DNA of 64,000 nt from JAPPHA01 sp963662815 (GTDB lineage: Bacteria; Pseudomonadota; Alphaproteobacteria; Rhodobacterales; Rhodobacteraceae), in assembly GCA_963662815.2 (NCBI GenBank), contig CAXXWA010000037.1:526944-590943 (forward strand), read 5' to 3'. A program made the position numbers and the translations under genes. The notes beneath the pieces are model-generated. The model made no database searches and had not been told where the DNA came from. It saw nothing but the letters and a program-made list of their open reading frames with translations. Below are positions 17,267 to 27,800 of the stretch, piece by piece; the first letter of the stretch is position 1; each line of letters opens with the position of its first letter.

Positions 17267-17887
17267 TCAGTTCTTGGCGTAGTATTCGACTACGAGATTC
17301 GGTTCCATCATCACGGGATAGGGAACGTCCGCGAGCTTTGGCGCCCACTTGATTTCGCAGGTCAGCCGCGCGTGGTCGACGCCCAGGTAATCCGGGACGT
17401 CGCGTTCCGGCGAACCGATCGCCTCGAGAATGAGCGCCATCTGCCGCGACTTCTCGCGAACCTCGACCACGTCGCCCTCCTTGACTCGGTAGGACGGGAT
17501 GTTAACGCGCCGCCCGTTCACCAGCACGTGACCGTGGTTCACGAACTGGCGGGCCGAAAAGATGGTCGGCACGAACTTGGCCCTGTAGACCACGGCGTCG
17601 AGCCGGCGTTCGAGCAGGCCGACGAGGTTTTCGCCGGTGTCGCCTCGCATGCGCTCCGCCTCTGCATAGATGCGCCGGAACTGGCGTTCGGTGATGTCGC
17701 CGTAGTGACCCTTGAGCTTCTGCTTCGCGCGCAGCTGGATTCCGAAGTCGGATAGCTTGCCCTTCCGGCGGAGGCCGTGCTGGCCGGGTCCGAATTCGCG
17801 CCGGTTGACAGGGGACTTGGGGCGCCCCCAGATGTTTTCGCCCATCCGGCGGTCGATCTTGTACTTGGCAGCGGTGCGTTTGGTCAC
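17267..17887 (-). CDS. rpsD: 30S ribosomal protein S4
   Basis: A primary 16S rRNA-binding protein of 206 residues. It has the alphaproteobacterial N-terminus VTKRTAAKYKIDRRMGENIW and GRPKSPVNRREFGPGQHG, and an S4 RNA-binding domain from RRLDAVVYRAKFVPTIFSAR to VKEGDVVEVREKSRQ. The start is a GTG at 17887 with AAAGGA upstream. As often in alphaproteobacteria, it is monocistronic and away from the alpha operon. A strong promoter is visible upstream. Confidence 0.97.
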   Translation of the reverse strand: MTKRTAAKYKIDRRMGENIWGRPKSPVNRREFGPGQHGLRRKGKLSDFGIQLRAKQKLKGHYGDITERQFRRIYAEAERMRGDTGENLVGLLERRLDAVVYRAKFVPTIFSARQFVNHGHVLVNGRRVNIPSYRVKEGDVVEVREKSRQMALILEAIGSPERDVPDYLGVDHARLTCEIKWAPKLADVPYPVMMEPNLVVEYYAKN

Positions 17888-18010
17888 GGCTGGATCCTTT
17901 CGACAGTTGTGAAAGGTGCTTTCCTTTCCCTCTCCGTTCCGGAGCGGGCGACAGGCATCTCCTCGCGGAGGCCACAAACACCAAGAGAGTCCGCGGCTGC
18001 GGACGGACGG

Positions 18011-18038
18011 TTTATATGGGGCGATTTCCGGTTGTCAA
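18011..18038 (-). promoter_or_regulatory. Sigma-70 type promoter of rpsD
   Basis: On the minus strand a perfect TTGACA is followed after 16 bases by TATAAA. It is placed about 120 bases before the rpsD GTG, leaving a leader long enough for S4 autoregulation, although no structure was demonstrated. Confidence 0.7.
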
Positions 18039-18219
18039 GAATCGCGGCGAACGCCGCCCGACCAGAGGGAGTCCCTGATTGACGTCTGCCCAGGGAGCGA
18101 TTGACCTGAGCCGGTCGCGCTTCCGTACGTTCAGGAGACGTGTTTCCAGTCGACAACCCGTCCGAAACGGCGCTGTCGCACGCCCTTCGTCCCGGCCGAG
18201 CGCCCGTCTGACGGACCCG

Positions 18220-20499
18220 TCAGCCGCACTTCGAGTGGCCGCAGTCCTGGCACGTCATGCAGCCCTCGATCATGCGCATGCCGAATCCCCCGCATCCGGG
18301 ACATGCGGGCCCGGCCGGTTTCCGGCTCATGGGCACGACTTCGGCCAGTCCTTGCGATTCCCCGTTCACTTCCAGCGCGAACTGTCCCGGCGCCGCCATG
18401 AAACCGGTCTCGACGAGGTGACGCTCGATGACGCTGCCGATCGCTGCGAGAATGGACGGCACGTAGCTTCCGTTCATCCACGCGCCGCCGCGAGGGTCGA
18501 ACACTGCCTTGAGCTCGTCCGCCACGAAGCTCACGTCGCCTCCGCGGCGGAAAACGGCGGAGATCATCCGCGTCAGTCCGAGCGTCCAGGCATAGTGCTC
18601 CATGTTCTTTGAGTTGATGAAGACCTCGAAGGGGCGGCGCTCGCCGTTCCGGATCGTGTCGTTGACCGTGATGTATATAGCGTGCTCGCTTTCGGGCCAG
18701 CGGATCTTGTATGTCCTCCCCTCGAGCGTGTCCGGACGTTCAAGCGGGCTGGCGATGTAGACCACATCGGCGCCCCTGTCCGCATCCGGCGTCGCGTCAC
18801 CTGCTTCCGGAACGCTCAGGACGGACCCGGTGACCTCGTTCGGCCTGTACGTGGTGCATCCCTTGCAGCCCTGGTCCCAGGCGGACATGTAGACCGCGCG
18901 GAAGTCGTCGAAGCCGATGTCGGCGGGGCAGTTGATCGTCTTGGAGATCGAGCTGTCGACCCAGCGCTGCGCCGCCGCCTGCATGCGCACGTGGTCCGCC
19001 GGGGCAAGCGTCTGCGCGTCGACGAAGCAGTCCGGAAGCGGCGCGTCGCCGTGCCGGTCGCGCCAGAGCCGCACCGCGTAGTCATCCACTTCCTCGACCC
19101 GCCGCGAGCCGTCCGGCTGCAGGACCTTGCGCTCGCAGGAGAAGGCGAAGACGGGCTCGATCCCCGACGACACGTTGCCGGCGTAGAGCGAGATGGTTCC
19201 CGTCGGCGCGATCGAGGTGAGCAGCGCGTTCCGGATTCCGTGCTCGGAGACAGCTTCCCTGACGCTCTCGTCCATGTCCGTCATGGTTCCGCCCGCGAGG
19301 TAGGCGTCGCGGTCGAAGAGCGGGAACGCGCCCTTCTCCGCCGCGAGCCCGGCCGAGGCGAGATAGGCGTTCCGGGCGACCTGGCGCATCCATTCGCCGG
19401 TCCGCGCCGCGGCGGAATCCGAGCCGTAGCGCTCGCCGACCATGGCGAGGGCGTCGGCGAGCCCGGTCACGCCGAGGCCGATCCTGCGCTTAGCCTGCGC
19501 CTCCCGGCGCTGCGCCTCCAGCGGAAACCGCGACACGTCGACGACGTTGTCCATCATCCTCACCGCCACCGGCACCAGGCGCGCGAGCGCCTCCTCGTCG
19601 AGACGCGCGTCCGCGCCGAACGGATCGAGAACCAGGCGCGCGAGGTTCACCGAGCCGAGCAGGCACGCGCCGTAGGGCGGCAGCGGCTGCTCGCCGCAGG
19701 GGTTCGTCGCCGAGATGGTCTCGCAGTAGGCGAGGTTGTTGCGCCGGTTGATGCGGTCGATGAAGATCACCCCCGGCTCCGCGTAGGCGTGCGTCGCCTC
19801 CATGATCCGGTTCCAGAGGTCCCGCGCCCGCAGCGTGCGCATCACCCGGCCGCCGAACTGGAGGTCCCAGCCCCCGTCAGCCCCGACCGCCTCCATGAAG
19901 GCGTCCGTCGCCAGGACCGACAGGTTGAACATGCGCAGCCGCGCCGGATCCCCCTTCGCGGCCACGAAGTCCTCGATGTCGGGATGGTCGCAGCGCATCG
20001 TCGCCATCATCGCCCCCCGCCGCGAGCCCGCCGACATGATGGTCCTGCACATCGCGTCCCAGACGTCCATGAACGAGAGCGGGCCGGAGGCGTCGGCGCC
20101 AACGCCGACAACGGGAGCGCCGCGCGGGCGCAGGGTCGAGAAGTCGTAGCCGATGCCGCCGCCCTGCTGCATGGTCAGCGCCGCCTCCCTCAGCATCTCG
20201 AAGATCCCGGACATGCTGTCCGGAACCGTCCCCATGACGAAGCAGTTGAAGAGCGTCACGTCGCGCCCGGTGCCGGCGCCGGCGAGGATGCGGCCCGCGG
20301 GAAGGAACCGGAAGCCCTCGAGCGCCCCGAAGAACTCCCCTTCCCAGCGCGCCCGGTCCCGCTCCGCGCCCGCCAGCGCCCGCGCGACCCGGCGCCAGCT
20401 GTCCTCCACCGTCGCGTCGACCGGCGCGCCGTCCGGGTCCTTGAAACGGTACTTCATGTCCCAGATCTGCTCGGCGATCGGCGCGGCGAAACGGTGCAT
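18220..20499 (-). CDS. nrdJ: Adenosylcobalamin-dependent (class II) ribonucleotide reductase
   Basis: It reduces ribonucleotides using a radical generated from adenosylcobalamin, so no NrdB partner or oxygen is needed. Visible motifs are the substrate-site Cys in VTLFNCFVMGTVPDS, the finger-loop Asn-Cys-Glu in SATNPCGEQPLPPYGACLL, SIAPTGTISLYAGNVSSGIE with the phosphate-binding loop, and a Cys-rich C-terminus (ACPGCGGFGMRMIEG, TCQDCGHSKCG) that carries the redox-active pair. Length is 759, normal for a monomeric or dimeric NrdJ. The ATG at 20499 has GAGGAA upstream. I see no cobalamin riboswitch in its leader. Implies B12 synthesis or uptake elsewhere. Confidence 0.96.
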   Translation of the reverse strand: MHRFAAPIAEQIWDMKYRFKDPDGAPVDATVEDSWRRVARALAGAERDRARWEGEFFGALEGFRFLPAGRILAGAGTGRDVTLFNCFVMGTVPDSMSGIFEMLREAALTMQQGGGIGYDFSTLRPRGAPVVGVGADASGPLSFMDVWDAMCRTIMSAGSRRGAMMATMRCDHPDIEDFVAAKGDPARLRMFNLSVLATDAFMEAVGADGGWDLQFGGRVMRTLRARDLWNRIMEATHAYAEPGVIFIDRINRRNNLAYCETISATNPCGEQPLPPYGACLLGSVNLARLVLDPFGADARLDEEALARLVPVAVRMMDNVVDVSRFPLEAQRREAQAKRRIGLGVTGLADALAMVGERYGSDSAAARTGEWMRQVARNAYLASAGLAAEKGAFPLFDRDAYLAGGTMTDMDESVREAVSEHGIRNALLTSIAPTGTISLYAGNVSSGIEPVFAFSCERKVLQPDGSRRVEEVDDYAVRLWRDRHGDAPLPDCFVDAQTLAPADHVRMQAAAQRWVDSSISKTINCPADIGFDDFRAVYMSAWDQGCKGCTTYRPNEVTGSVLSVPEAGDATPDADRGADVVYIASPLERPDTLEGRTYKIRWPESEHAIYITVNDTIRNGERRPFEVFINSKNMEHYAWTLGLTRMISAVFRRGGDVSFVADELKAVFDPRGGAWMNGSYVPSILAAIGSVIERHLVETGFMAAPGQFALEVNGESQGLAEVVPMSRKPAGPACPGCGGFGMRMIEGCMTCQDCGHSKCG

Positions 20500-20531
20500 G
20501 GCAATTCCTCGATTTCAAATTTTCCGAGAGC

Positions 20532-20562
20532 CGAAACTATATTTCGTTCTGGTTCCCGTCAA
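20532..20562 (-). promoter_or_regulatory. Putative nrdJ promoter with an NrdR-like palindrome
   Basis: On the minus strand TTGACG is followed after 15 bases by TATAGT. The -10 lies inside the inverted repeat CGAAATATAGTTTCG (20532-20546), which resembles half of an NrdR box. NrdR represses ribonucleotide reductase genes in many bacteria. This is a pattern match only. Confidence 0.4.
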
Positions 20563-20760
20563 ATTTTTTCGGCCCGAAGATCCCCGGCGCGGTTACGAGG
20601 GACGCTGACTTCGGCGACGGTACCGGGGCGCCATCGCACAAAACCGCATCATCTCCGACTCCGGCCAGCGCCCGCAATCATGCGGCAATGGAGCCTGTTG
20701 CCGAACCGGCTCGTCTGATATGTGCCGGTGAAGCAAAATCACGCAAACGGGCAGCCGGGA

Positions 20761-21207
20761 ATGGGCAGGAACGGGCACGTCAATCTCGTCAAGCTTTGCG
20801 TCGGCATCGGCAACGTCGAGGAGCTGCAAGCCTGGAGGGACAGGGGGCGGCGCGAGTGCGCGTCCCGGGGCGAAGTCTACAGATCCATCCACATCACGCG
20901 GATGCGACCGAAGCGGAAGGACGAAATCCTCTCCGGCGGATCGCTCTACTGGGTGATCCGGGGCGTCATACAGGTGCGCCAGAAAATCACCGGCCTTGAG
21001 GAATGCATCGGCGCCGACGGCATCCGTCGCTGCATGATCGTCATGGATCCAGAACTTGTCCGCACCACGACATCTCCCCGCCGCCCCTTCCAGGGCTGGC
21101 GCTACCTGGAACCCGGCGACAGCCCGCCCGATCTTCCCGGATCGGGCGCTGCAGGCGATCTTCCGCATGACCTTGAGCGCGCACTTTCAGATCTCGGAAT
21201 CCGCTAG
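20761..21207 (+). CDS. DUF1489 family protein
   Basis: A protein of about 148 residues matching the alphaproteobacterial DUF1489 family: HVNLVKLCVGIGNVEELQAW, then RMRPKRKDEILSGGSLYWVI, GVIQVRQKITGLEE and RRPFQGWRYLEPGDSPPDL. The function is unknown. The start is uncertain: the ATG at 20761 is chosen, and a GTG 39 bases earlier is possible. The divergent neighbour is nrdJ. Its 3' end overlaps that of hisG on the other strand by 21 bases. Confidence 0.85.
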   Translation: MGRNGHVNLVKLCVGIGNVEELQAWRDRGRRECASRGEVYRSIHITRMRPKRKDEILSGGSLYWVIRGVIQVRQKITGLEECIGADGIRRCMIVMDPELVRTTTSPRRPFQGWRYLEPGDSPPDLPGSGAAGDLPHDLERALSDLGIR

Positions 21208-21948
21208 GCCGCGGGATTTCCGGCCGCTTCCTCCAATCACTCCGTCCGAAACCTCGAAACCGGCCCTGCGGGCAAGCTCGTGAAGCGCGGTGCGCGCCTC
21301 GGGCGGCCAAGGCGCGTTCCGCCCGGCGAACAGCGCAGCCTGCGACGACAGGACGATACCGTCGTCGAGGGCCCTGAGGTGGTTGGCGCGCAACGTCTTC
21401 CCGCTTGCGGCAATGTCGGCGACGGCTTCGGCAGTCAGGTTTCTGACCGTGGCCTCGGTCGCGCCCTGGCTGTCCACGAGCTGGTAGTCCGCAAGCTCTC
21501 TTTCGGCCAGAAACGCTCGAACCAGATTGTGGTACTTCGTGGCGATTCGCAGGCGCATGCCGTGGTTTTCCCGAAATCCGGCCGCGACCGAATCAAGGTC
21601 GTCTACCGTGCGGCAATCGATCCAGCCCGAAGGAACTGCAACCACGAGGTCGGCGAATCCGAACCCGAGCGGCAGCAATTCTGCCACGCGCACCCCTGCC
21701 AGCGGGAGTCGTTCGCGAACGAGATCCTGACCGGTCACGCCGAGATGAATTCGACCGGCTTCCAGTTCGTCAGGCATCTCCCCGGCTGTCAGGAATACCG
21801 GTTCGACGTTGGAAATTCCGTTCACTTGACCCGAATACTCGCGTTCGGATGCGCCCGGCGACATGCCAAGGCCAATGCCCTCGAGCCAGTCGAAAACGGA
21901 CGCCCGCAGCCGCCCCTTCGCCGGTATGCCCAGCTTCAGCGCAGTCAT
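21187..21948 (-). CDS. hisG: ATP phosphoribosyltransferase, short form HisG
   Basis: It catalyses the first step of histidine synthesis, joining ATP and PRPP. Length (253) and the lack of the C-terminal regulatory domain mark the short form, which needs HisZ. Landmarks are KLGIPAKGRLRASVFDWLE, VEPVFLTAGEMPDELEAGRI and HLGVTGQDLVRERL. The PRPP-binding part includes LVDSQGATEATVRNLTAE. The ATG overlaps the hisZ stop in an ATGA arrangement, so translation is coupled. Confidence 0.94.
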   Translation of the reverse strand: MTALKLGIPAKGRLRASVFDWLEGIGLGMSPGASEREYSGQVNGISNVEPVFLTAGEMPDELEAGRIHLGVTGQDLVRERLPLAGVRVAELLPLGFGFADLVVAVPSGWIDCRTVDDLDSVAAGFRENHGMRLRIATKYHNLVRAFLAERELADYQLVDSQGATEATVRNLTAEAVADIAASGKTLRANHLRALDDGIVLSSQAALFAGRNAPWPPEARTALHELARRAGFEVSDGVIGGSGRKSRGLADSEI

Positions 21949-23033
21949 GCCGCTCCGCTCCGGACCTCCGCCAGGACCTCCGGGCGAATTACGCCTCCAA
22001 CGGCCGGAACCGGCCGTCCGCAGCCGAGGATTCCGGTCAGCGCGTCATAGCGCCCGCCGCTTGCGACAACCGGCCTCCCCGGCAGCGAAGCGGCGTGAAA
22101 CCCGAACACGAACCCGTCGTAGTATTCCATGTTCGCACGCCCGTGGCTCGCGTCGAAACGCAGGCGGTCGACATCGACGGAAACCGACCGCAGCGCATCG
22201 GAGCGGGCAGTCATGGCCTCGACGGCGGGCAGGAGCGCCGGCATTCCGGCAGCGAGGCGCTCGAGCTCCCCCAGCGCGCCGGCGAAGGTTCCCCGAAGGT
22301 CGAGGACCGCGGCGAGCGTCGCCACCTCTTCGACGGCCAGGGGGGGCGTTCGCGCCTCCACCTCGAGCTCCCGGAGGCGGGCATCGATCTCGTCCTGCGA
22401 CCGCAGGCCCACGAGGCGGTGCTTTCCGGACCCGTCCGGGAACGGCTTGCGCGGCGGACGGCCGGAACGGCAGTACTGCTCGAGCAGCCGCCGGAACCGG
22501 CCGGGCCGCCAGAGGTGCCTGCGCAGCGCGGTCTTGCGCCGCTCCGGCGTATCGAGGCCCGCGACCGCGGCAATGAGAATTCCCATGTCCCCGACGGTCA
22601 TTTCGAGACCGTCGGACGCGAGCATGTCCGCCATGATACCGAAGACCTCGGCGTCGGCCGCCGCGCGGTCGCCCTGGTCGAAGAGCTCGTAGCCGACCTG
22701 AAGCGACTCCGCCCGTCGCAGGGACCCGGGCGGCTGCATGCGCCAGACGGGCCCCAGATAGGTGTAGCGCGCCGCACTGACCTTTCCGGTCATGTGCATC
22801 CTGGCGACGGGAACGGTATAGTCCGGCCGCAACATGAACTCGCCGTGAACCGGGTCGCGGGTCACAAAGGCGCGCGCGCGGATGTCTTCCCCGTAGAGAT
22901 CAAGAAGAAGGTCCGCGGGCTGAAGCGCGGCCGTTTCGACGCAACGGGCACCCGCCGCCTCGAAGCGCGCGCGCAGTTCCCCGGCCGCTTCCCGCACGGC
23001 GGCGAGCCTGAACGCATCGTCCCTACCGTCCAT
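21945..23033 (-). CDS. hisZ: ATP phosphoribosyltransferase regulatory subunit HisZ
   Basis: A catalytically dead paralogue of histidyl-tRNA synthetase that activates short HisG and confers histidine feedback. It shows the class II core FMLRPDYTVPVARMHMTG, YTYLGPVWRMQ and ESLQVGYELFDQ. The motif 3 region is ASGGRYDALTGILG, and FDASHGRANMEYYDGFVFGF corresponds to the histidine-site block. The ATG at 23033 has GGGAGG at short spacing; an ATG six codons upstream is also possible. It sits between hisS and hisG on the same strand. Confidence 0.92.
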   Translation of the reverse strand: MDGRDDAFRLAAVREAAGELRARFEAAGARCVETAALQPADLLLDLYGEDIRARAFVTRDPVHGEFMLRPDYTVPVARMHMTGKVSAARYTYLGPVWRMQPPGSLRRAESLQVGYELFDQGDRAAADAEVFGIMADMLASDGLEMTVGDMGILIAAVAGLDTPERRKTALRRHLWRPGRFRRLLEQYCRSGRPPRKPFPDGSGKHRLVGLRSQDEIDARLRELEVEARTPPLAVEEVATLAAVLDLRGTFAGALGELERLAAGMPALLPAVEAMTARSDALRSVSVDVDRLRFDASHGRANMEYYDGFVFGFHAASLPGRPVVASGGRYDALTGILGCGRPVPAVGGVIRPEVLAEVRSGAA

Positions 23034-23105
23034 CCCGGCCTCCCGTTCCATGCCTGCGACCGATTCTCCGCGGGCGCACTGGCGGCCACTTCCGCTGCAG
23101 GCGGC

Positions 23106-24671
23106 CTAAAGCCGGCCCAGGTAGAAGTCCCGCCTCCGGGCAAGCTCCGCCTGCAACTCTTCCGGAGGCAGGCGAAACGCGTCGACGAGACGGAGGACTT
23201 CAGGGACAAAGCCGTCTCGCCGAACCTCGAACTGCGCCGGCTGGGACTTCCACTCGGCGCTGGTGTCGATGACCTCGGCGATCTGCCTGCCTGCGACCAG
23301 ATCCTTCACGAGGACAACGCCGCGCGACCTCTCCTCCGATCCCTCGATCACGGCGACTGGGCTGTTGCGCCTGTCAGCGTAGCGGAGCTGGTTGCCGAAG
23401 TTCTTCGGGTTCCCGAGATAGACCTCGGCGCGGATTCCCGCGGACCTGAGTTCCGCGGCCATCGCCTGGTAGTCCCCGAGGCGATCACGGTCCATGACCG
23501 TAACCACCACCGGCCCGGATCCGGCTTCAGCCGCGCCCTGCGCGGCCCGTCCTCCCGCTCGGAGCGCCGAGAGAAGCCGGTCGACGCCCAGGGAGACGCC
23601 CGTCGCCGGCACGTCCTGGCCAGTGAATCGACGCACGAGCCCGTCGTAGCGGCCGCCGCCCGCGACGGACCCGAACTGCTGTGGCCGTCCCCGCGCGTCG
23701 GCGGCCATGATCGTCAGTTCGGCCTCGTAGACTGGCCCGGTGTAGTAGCCCAGCCCGCGCACCACCGAGGTGTCGATCATGATCCGGTCTGGTCCGTAAC
23801 CCTGATCGCGAACGAGCTTCTCGATCTCGAGAACGTCGCGCCCGCCCGCATCTCCGTCCGAGAGCGCGGCGCGAACGCGCCCGGCGCCGTCGCCGCGGCC
23901 GTCCGCTGGCGCAATCAGGTCCATGACGACCCGGGCCTCGTTTTCCGCGAGACCTGCCCCCGGCGTGTAGTCTCCGCTCTCGTCCCTGCGTCCGGTGCCG
24001 AGCAGGGCAAGAACGCCGTCGGCGCCCAGCCTGTCGAGCTTGTCGATGGCGCGCATGACCGTCGCACGTCTCTGCGCGGCCGCTTCCGGCCTGTCCGGAT
24101 CAAGGATTCCGGCCTTGTTCATTATGCCGTCGAGGACCGTCCTGCTGTTGAGGCGGACGATGTATTCTCCTCGCCTGATCCCGACGGCTTCCAGAATGTC
24201 GGCCAGCATCATGCACATCTCGGCGTCGGCTGCCGGACTCCCTGATCCGACCGTGTCGGCATCGCACTGGAAGAACTGGCGAAAGCGGCCGGGGCCCGGC
24301 TTCTCGTTGCGCCACACGGGGCCGACGGCATAGCGCCTGTACGGCAGCGGCAGGTCGTTCCGGAACTGGGCGTAGACGCGCGCGAGAGGTGCCGTAAGGT
24401 CGTAGCGGAGAGCAATCCACCCAGCCTCGTCCTCCTTCCAGGCGAAGACGCCCTCATTGGGGCGGTCGACGTCGGGAAGGAACTTGCCGAGCGCTTCGAC
24501 GGTTTCCACGGCAGGAGATTCAAGCGGGTCGAAGCCATAACGGTGGTAGATTCCGGTGACCGCCTCCAACATCGCGTTCCGGTCCACCACCTCGGACCCG
24601 AAATAGTCGCGGAATCCCTTCGGAGGGCGCGCCTGCGGCCGCATGACCTTCGATTTCCGTTGCTTCGCCAT
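23106..24671 (-). CDS. hisS: Histidyl-tRNA synthetase
   Basis: It charges tRNA-His. Class II motifs are visible: LRYDLTAPLARVYAQ, YRRYAVGPVWRNEKPGPGRF followed by RQFFQCDADTVG (motif 2), SVVRGLGYYTGPVYEAEL (histidine signature) and FGSVAGGGRYDGLVRRFTGQ (motif 3 region), then an anticodon-binding domain from about residue 415 including AEVYLGNPKNFGNQLRYAD. Length (521) and style match the alphaproteobacterial HisRS type. It is the first gene of hisS-hisZ-hisG. Confidence 0.95.
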   Translation of the reverse strand: MAKQRKSKVMRPQARPPKGFRDYFGSEVVDRNAMLEAVTGIYHRYGFDPLESPAVETVEALGKFLPDVDRPNEGVFAWKEDEAGWIALRYDLTAPLARVYAQFRNDLPLPYRRYAVGPVWRNEKPGPGRFRQFFQCDADTVGSGSPAADAEMCMMLADILEAVGIRRGEYIVRLNSRTVLDGIMNKAGILDPDRPEAAAQRRATVMRAIDKLDRLGADGVLALLGTGRRDESGDYTPGAGLAENEARVVMDLIAPADGRGDGAGRVRAALSDGDAGGRDVLEIEKLVRDQGYGPDRIMIDTSVVRGLGYYTGPVYEAELTIMAADARGRPQQFGSVAGGGRYDGLVRRFTGQDVPATGVSLGVDRLLSALRAGGRAAQGAAEAGSGPVVVTVMDRDRLGDYQAMAAELRSAGIRAEVYLGNPKNFGNQLRYADRRNSPVAVIEGSEERSRGVVLVKDLVAGRQIAEVIDTSAEWKSQPAQFEVRRDGFVPEVLRLVDAFRLPPEELQAELARRRDFYLGRL

Positions 24672-24832
24672 GGCGCCTTGCCTTGTCTTCCCGGGGTGCG
24701 TCCCGCAGCCGGATTCCCGGGCGGACTGTTACAACTCATTCAGGGATTCCGGAAGATGCATGTTCCGAGGTCGCGCGCGCCGGGTCGCGCGGGCGGAGCC
24801 GCTGCTCCCGCGAATTCCGCATCCGGGCGGCG

Positions 24833-27800
24833 TCAGTCCCGGAATTCCTCGACGTGGCTTACTCCGGGGATGTCCTTGACGGCACCCTTGACTTCGGGCC
24901 TGAGCGGATAGCTGGACGCCAGCGCAATCTCGACCTCCCCGGGAAGGTCGGGATGCAGCAGCACGAGGCGCACCGGGGCGCGGGCGCCGTTCGGAGGCCC
25001 GTCCGACGCGCCGGCGAGGCGGGTCGCGATGGACCCGAGCGCCGCCTCGTCCCTGACGAAAATCCTGAGTCCGGGCGGCGGAACGCGGCTGATCGCGTCG
25101 TCGGCGGGCTGGAAGTCGCGCGCAACGAGGCGCTGGCTGTCGAAATCGCCGCCGCACTCGACGGTCAGCACGACGTTGTTCCCGGGTTCGAGTAGCGGAC
25201 GGTGCTTCTCCAGAACGTCCGAGAAGACCATGACCTCGTAGAAGCCGGTAACGTCGCTCAGTTGCACGAATGCGAAGCGATTCCCCTTCTGCGACTTGCG
25301 GTTCTGCCGTCCCGTGATCGTCCCGGCGATCCGGCGAACGACCGGCGTTCCGCCGCCGTTCTCGGCCAGCCTTTGCTCCAGTTCCGCGAAACCGATCACG
25401 CCGACCTGCGACAGCGGCCCGGCGAAGTCCTCCAGCGGATGTCCCGTCAAGTAGAAGCCGAGCGCGCCGTGTTCGTGGCGAAGCCGTTCCGCCGGAAGCC
25501 AGTCCGGAACGGCGGGCAGGCGCGGCGGCGGCAAATTCTCGCCTTCGTCGCCGAAGAGGCCGCCCTGCGCGCAGTTGCGCCCGTCAACCGCGGTCGCGGA
25601 ATATGCGAGCAGGGAGTCGATGCCCTCGAGCACCCGCGGCCGGCAGGCTTCAAGCGAATCGAAAACCCCGGCGCGCGCCATCGTCTCCAGCTGCCGCTTG
25701 CCGATGCGCCTGAGGTCGACGCGCCGCGCGAAGTCAAATAGATCCGTGAACGGCCCGCCGCCGTCACGCTCGGCCGCAATCGGCTTCATGGCCTCGATGC
25801 CGATGTTTTTCAGCCCGCCGAGGCCGTAGACGATGCTGTCGCCGCGGACGGTAAACTTCGCGTCAGACCGGTTGATGCAGGGAGGGGTGAGGCGAACCTT
25901 CAGGCGCTCGACCTCGCGCCTGTAGACATGCAGCTTTTCCGTATTGTGGATGTCGGAGTTCATGGCCGCCGCCATGAACTCCGTCGGGTAGTTCGCCTTG
26001 AGCCAGGCGGTCTGGTAGCTGACCACGGCGTAGGCCACCGCGTGCGACTTGTTGAAGCCGTAGTTCGCGAACTTGTTCAGGAGGTCCCAGACTTCCGTCG
26101 CCTTCGCCCGGCCGACTCCGTTCGCCGCTGCCCCTTCCAGGAACTTCGGCTTCTCCGCGTCCATCGCCGACTGGATTTTCTTGCCCATGGCCCGACGCAG
26201 CATGTCCGCGCCGCCGAGGGTGTAACCGGCCATGTCCTGCGCAATCTGCATCACCTGTTCCTGGTAGACGATGATGCCCTGCGTCTCGTCCAGTATCGGA
26301 TCTATCGACTCGTGCAGGTACTGCCGTTCCTCATGCCCGTTCTTCACGTTGCAGTAGTTCGGGATGTTGTCCATGGGACCGGGCCGGTAGAGCGCAACAA
26401 GCGCGACGATGTCCTCGATGCAGGTCGGACGCATGCGCTTCAGGGCATCCTTCATGCCCGCGCTCTCGACCTGGAACACCGCCACGGTATCGGCGGAGAC
26501 GTACAGTTCGTAGGCCTTCGGGTCGTCGTACGGGATGGATGCGATGTCGACGTCGACGCCGCGGTCCGCAAGAAGGTCCAGCGCATTCCGGATCATGGTC
26601 AGCGTCTTGAGGCCGAGGAAGTCGAACTTGACGAGGCCGGCCTGCTCCACCCACTTCATGCTGAACTGGGTGACTGGCATGTCCGAACGGGGATCCTTGT
26701 AGATCGGAACAAGCTCTTCGAGCGGACGGTCGGCGATGACCACGCCCGCCGCATGCGTCGACGCGTTCCTGTACAGCCCCTCGAGCTGCCCGGCATAGTC
26801 GAGCATTCGCGCGACGACTTCCTCGGAGTCGGCCTGCTTCGCGAGCCGGGGCTCGTCCCGGAGCGCCTGCCTGACCGACACCGGCTTGACGCCGTCCAGA
26901 GGAATCATCTTGGCGAGCCTGTCGACCTGGCCGAGGGGCATCTTGAGAACCCGGCCCACGTCCCGGATGGCCGCCCGGGATAGCAGCGCACCGAACGTGA
27001 TGATCTGGGCGACCCGGTCCCTCCCATAGCGATCCTGCACGTAGGCGATCACCTCCGCACGGCGATCGACGCAGAAATCGATGTCGAAGTCCGGCATCGA
27101 GACGCGGTCCGGATTCATGAAGCGTTCGAAGAGGAGCGAATAGCGGAGCGGATCCAGGTCGGTGATCGTCAGCGCGTAGGCGACCAGCGAGCCGGCCCCG
27201 GATCCGCGCCCGGGCCCGACGGGAATGCCTTGCCGCCGCGCCCATTGAACCACGTCCGCGACGATCAGGAAATAACCCGGGAATCCCATGTTCTCGATGA
27301 CGCCGAGTTCGTATCCGAGACGCTTCTCGTACGCTTCCACGGCAGCGGCCATCGGGATCGCCGCGAGCCTGTCCCGAAGACCCGCCTGCGCCAGGCGCCG
27401 AAGCTCGCCGGCTTCCTCGCCCGCGAGCTTCGGCAGGATCGGACGGCGCACCGGCACCCTGAAGGCGCAGCGCCTGGCGATTTCGACCGTGTTCCCGACC
27501 ACCTCCGGAAGGTCGGAAAAGAGCTCCTGCATCTCCCGGGCAGACTTCAGGCAATGGTGCTCCGTGAAGCGCCTCCGACCGCCGCTCTGGTCGACGAATG
27601 CCCCTTCCTTGATGCAAATCAGCGCGTCGTGCGCAGCGAACTTCTCCCGTGTTCCGAAGTAGACGTCGTTGGTCGCGACAAGCGGCAGTTCCGCGGCGTA
27701 CGCCATGTCCAGGAATTCGGGCTCGGTCGCCAACTCGTCCGCCATCGCCCTGCGGCCTGCGTCCGGGTGCCGCTGCAACTCCACGTAGAGCCGGTCGGGA

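Noticed and set aside
20500..20760. A cobalamin riboswitch upstream of nrdJ
   Set aside because: I saw no B12-box-like element or suitable structure in the short AT-rich leader.
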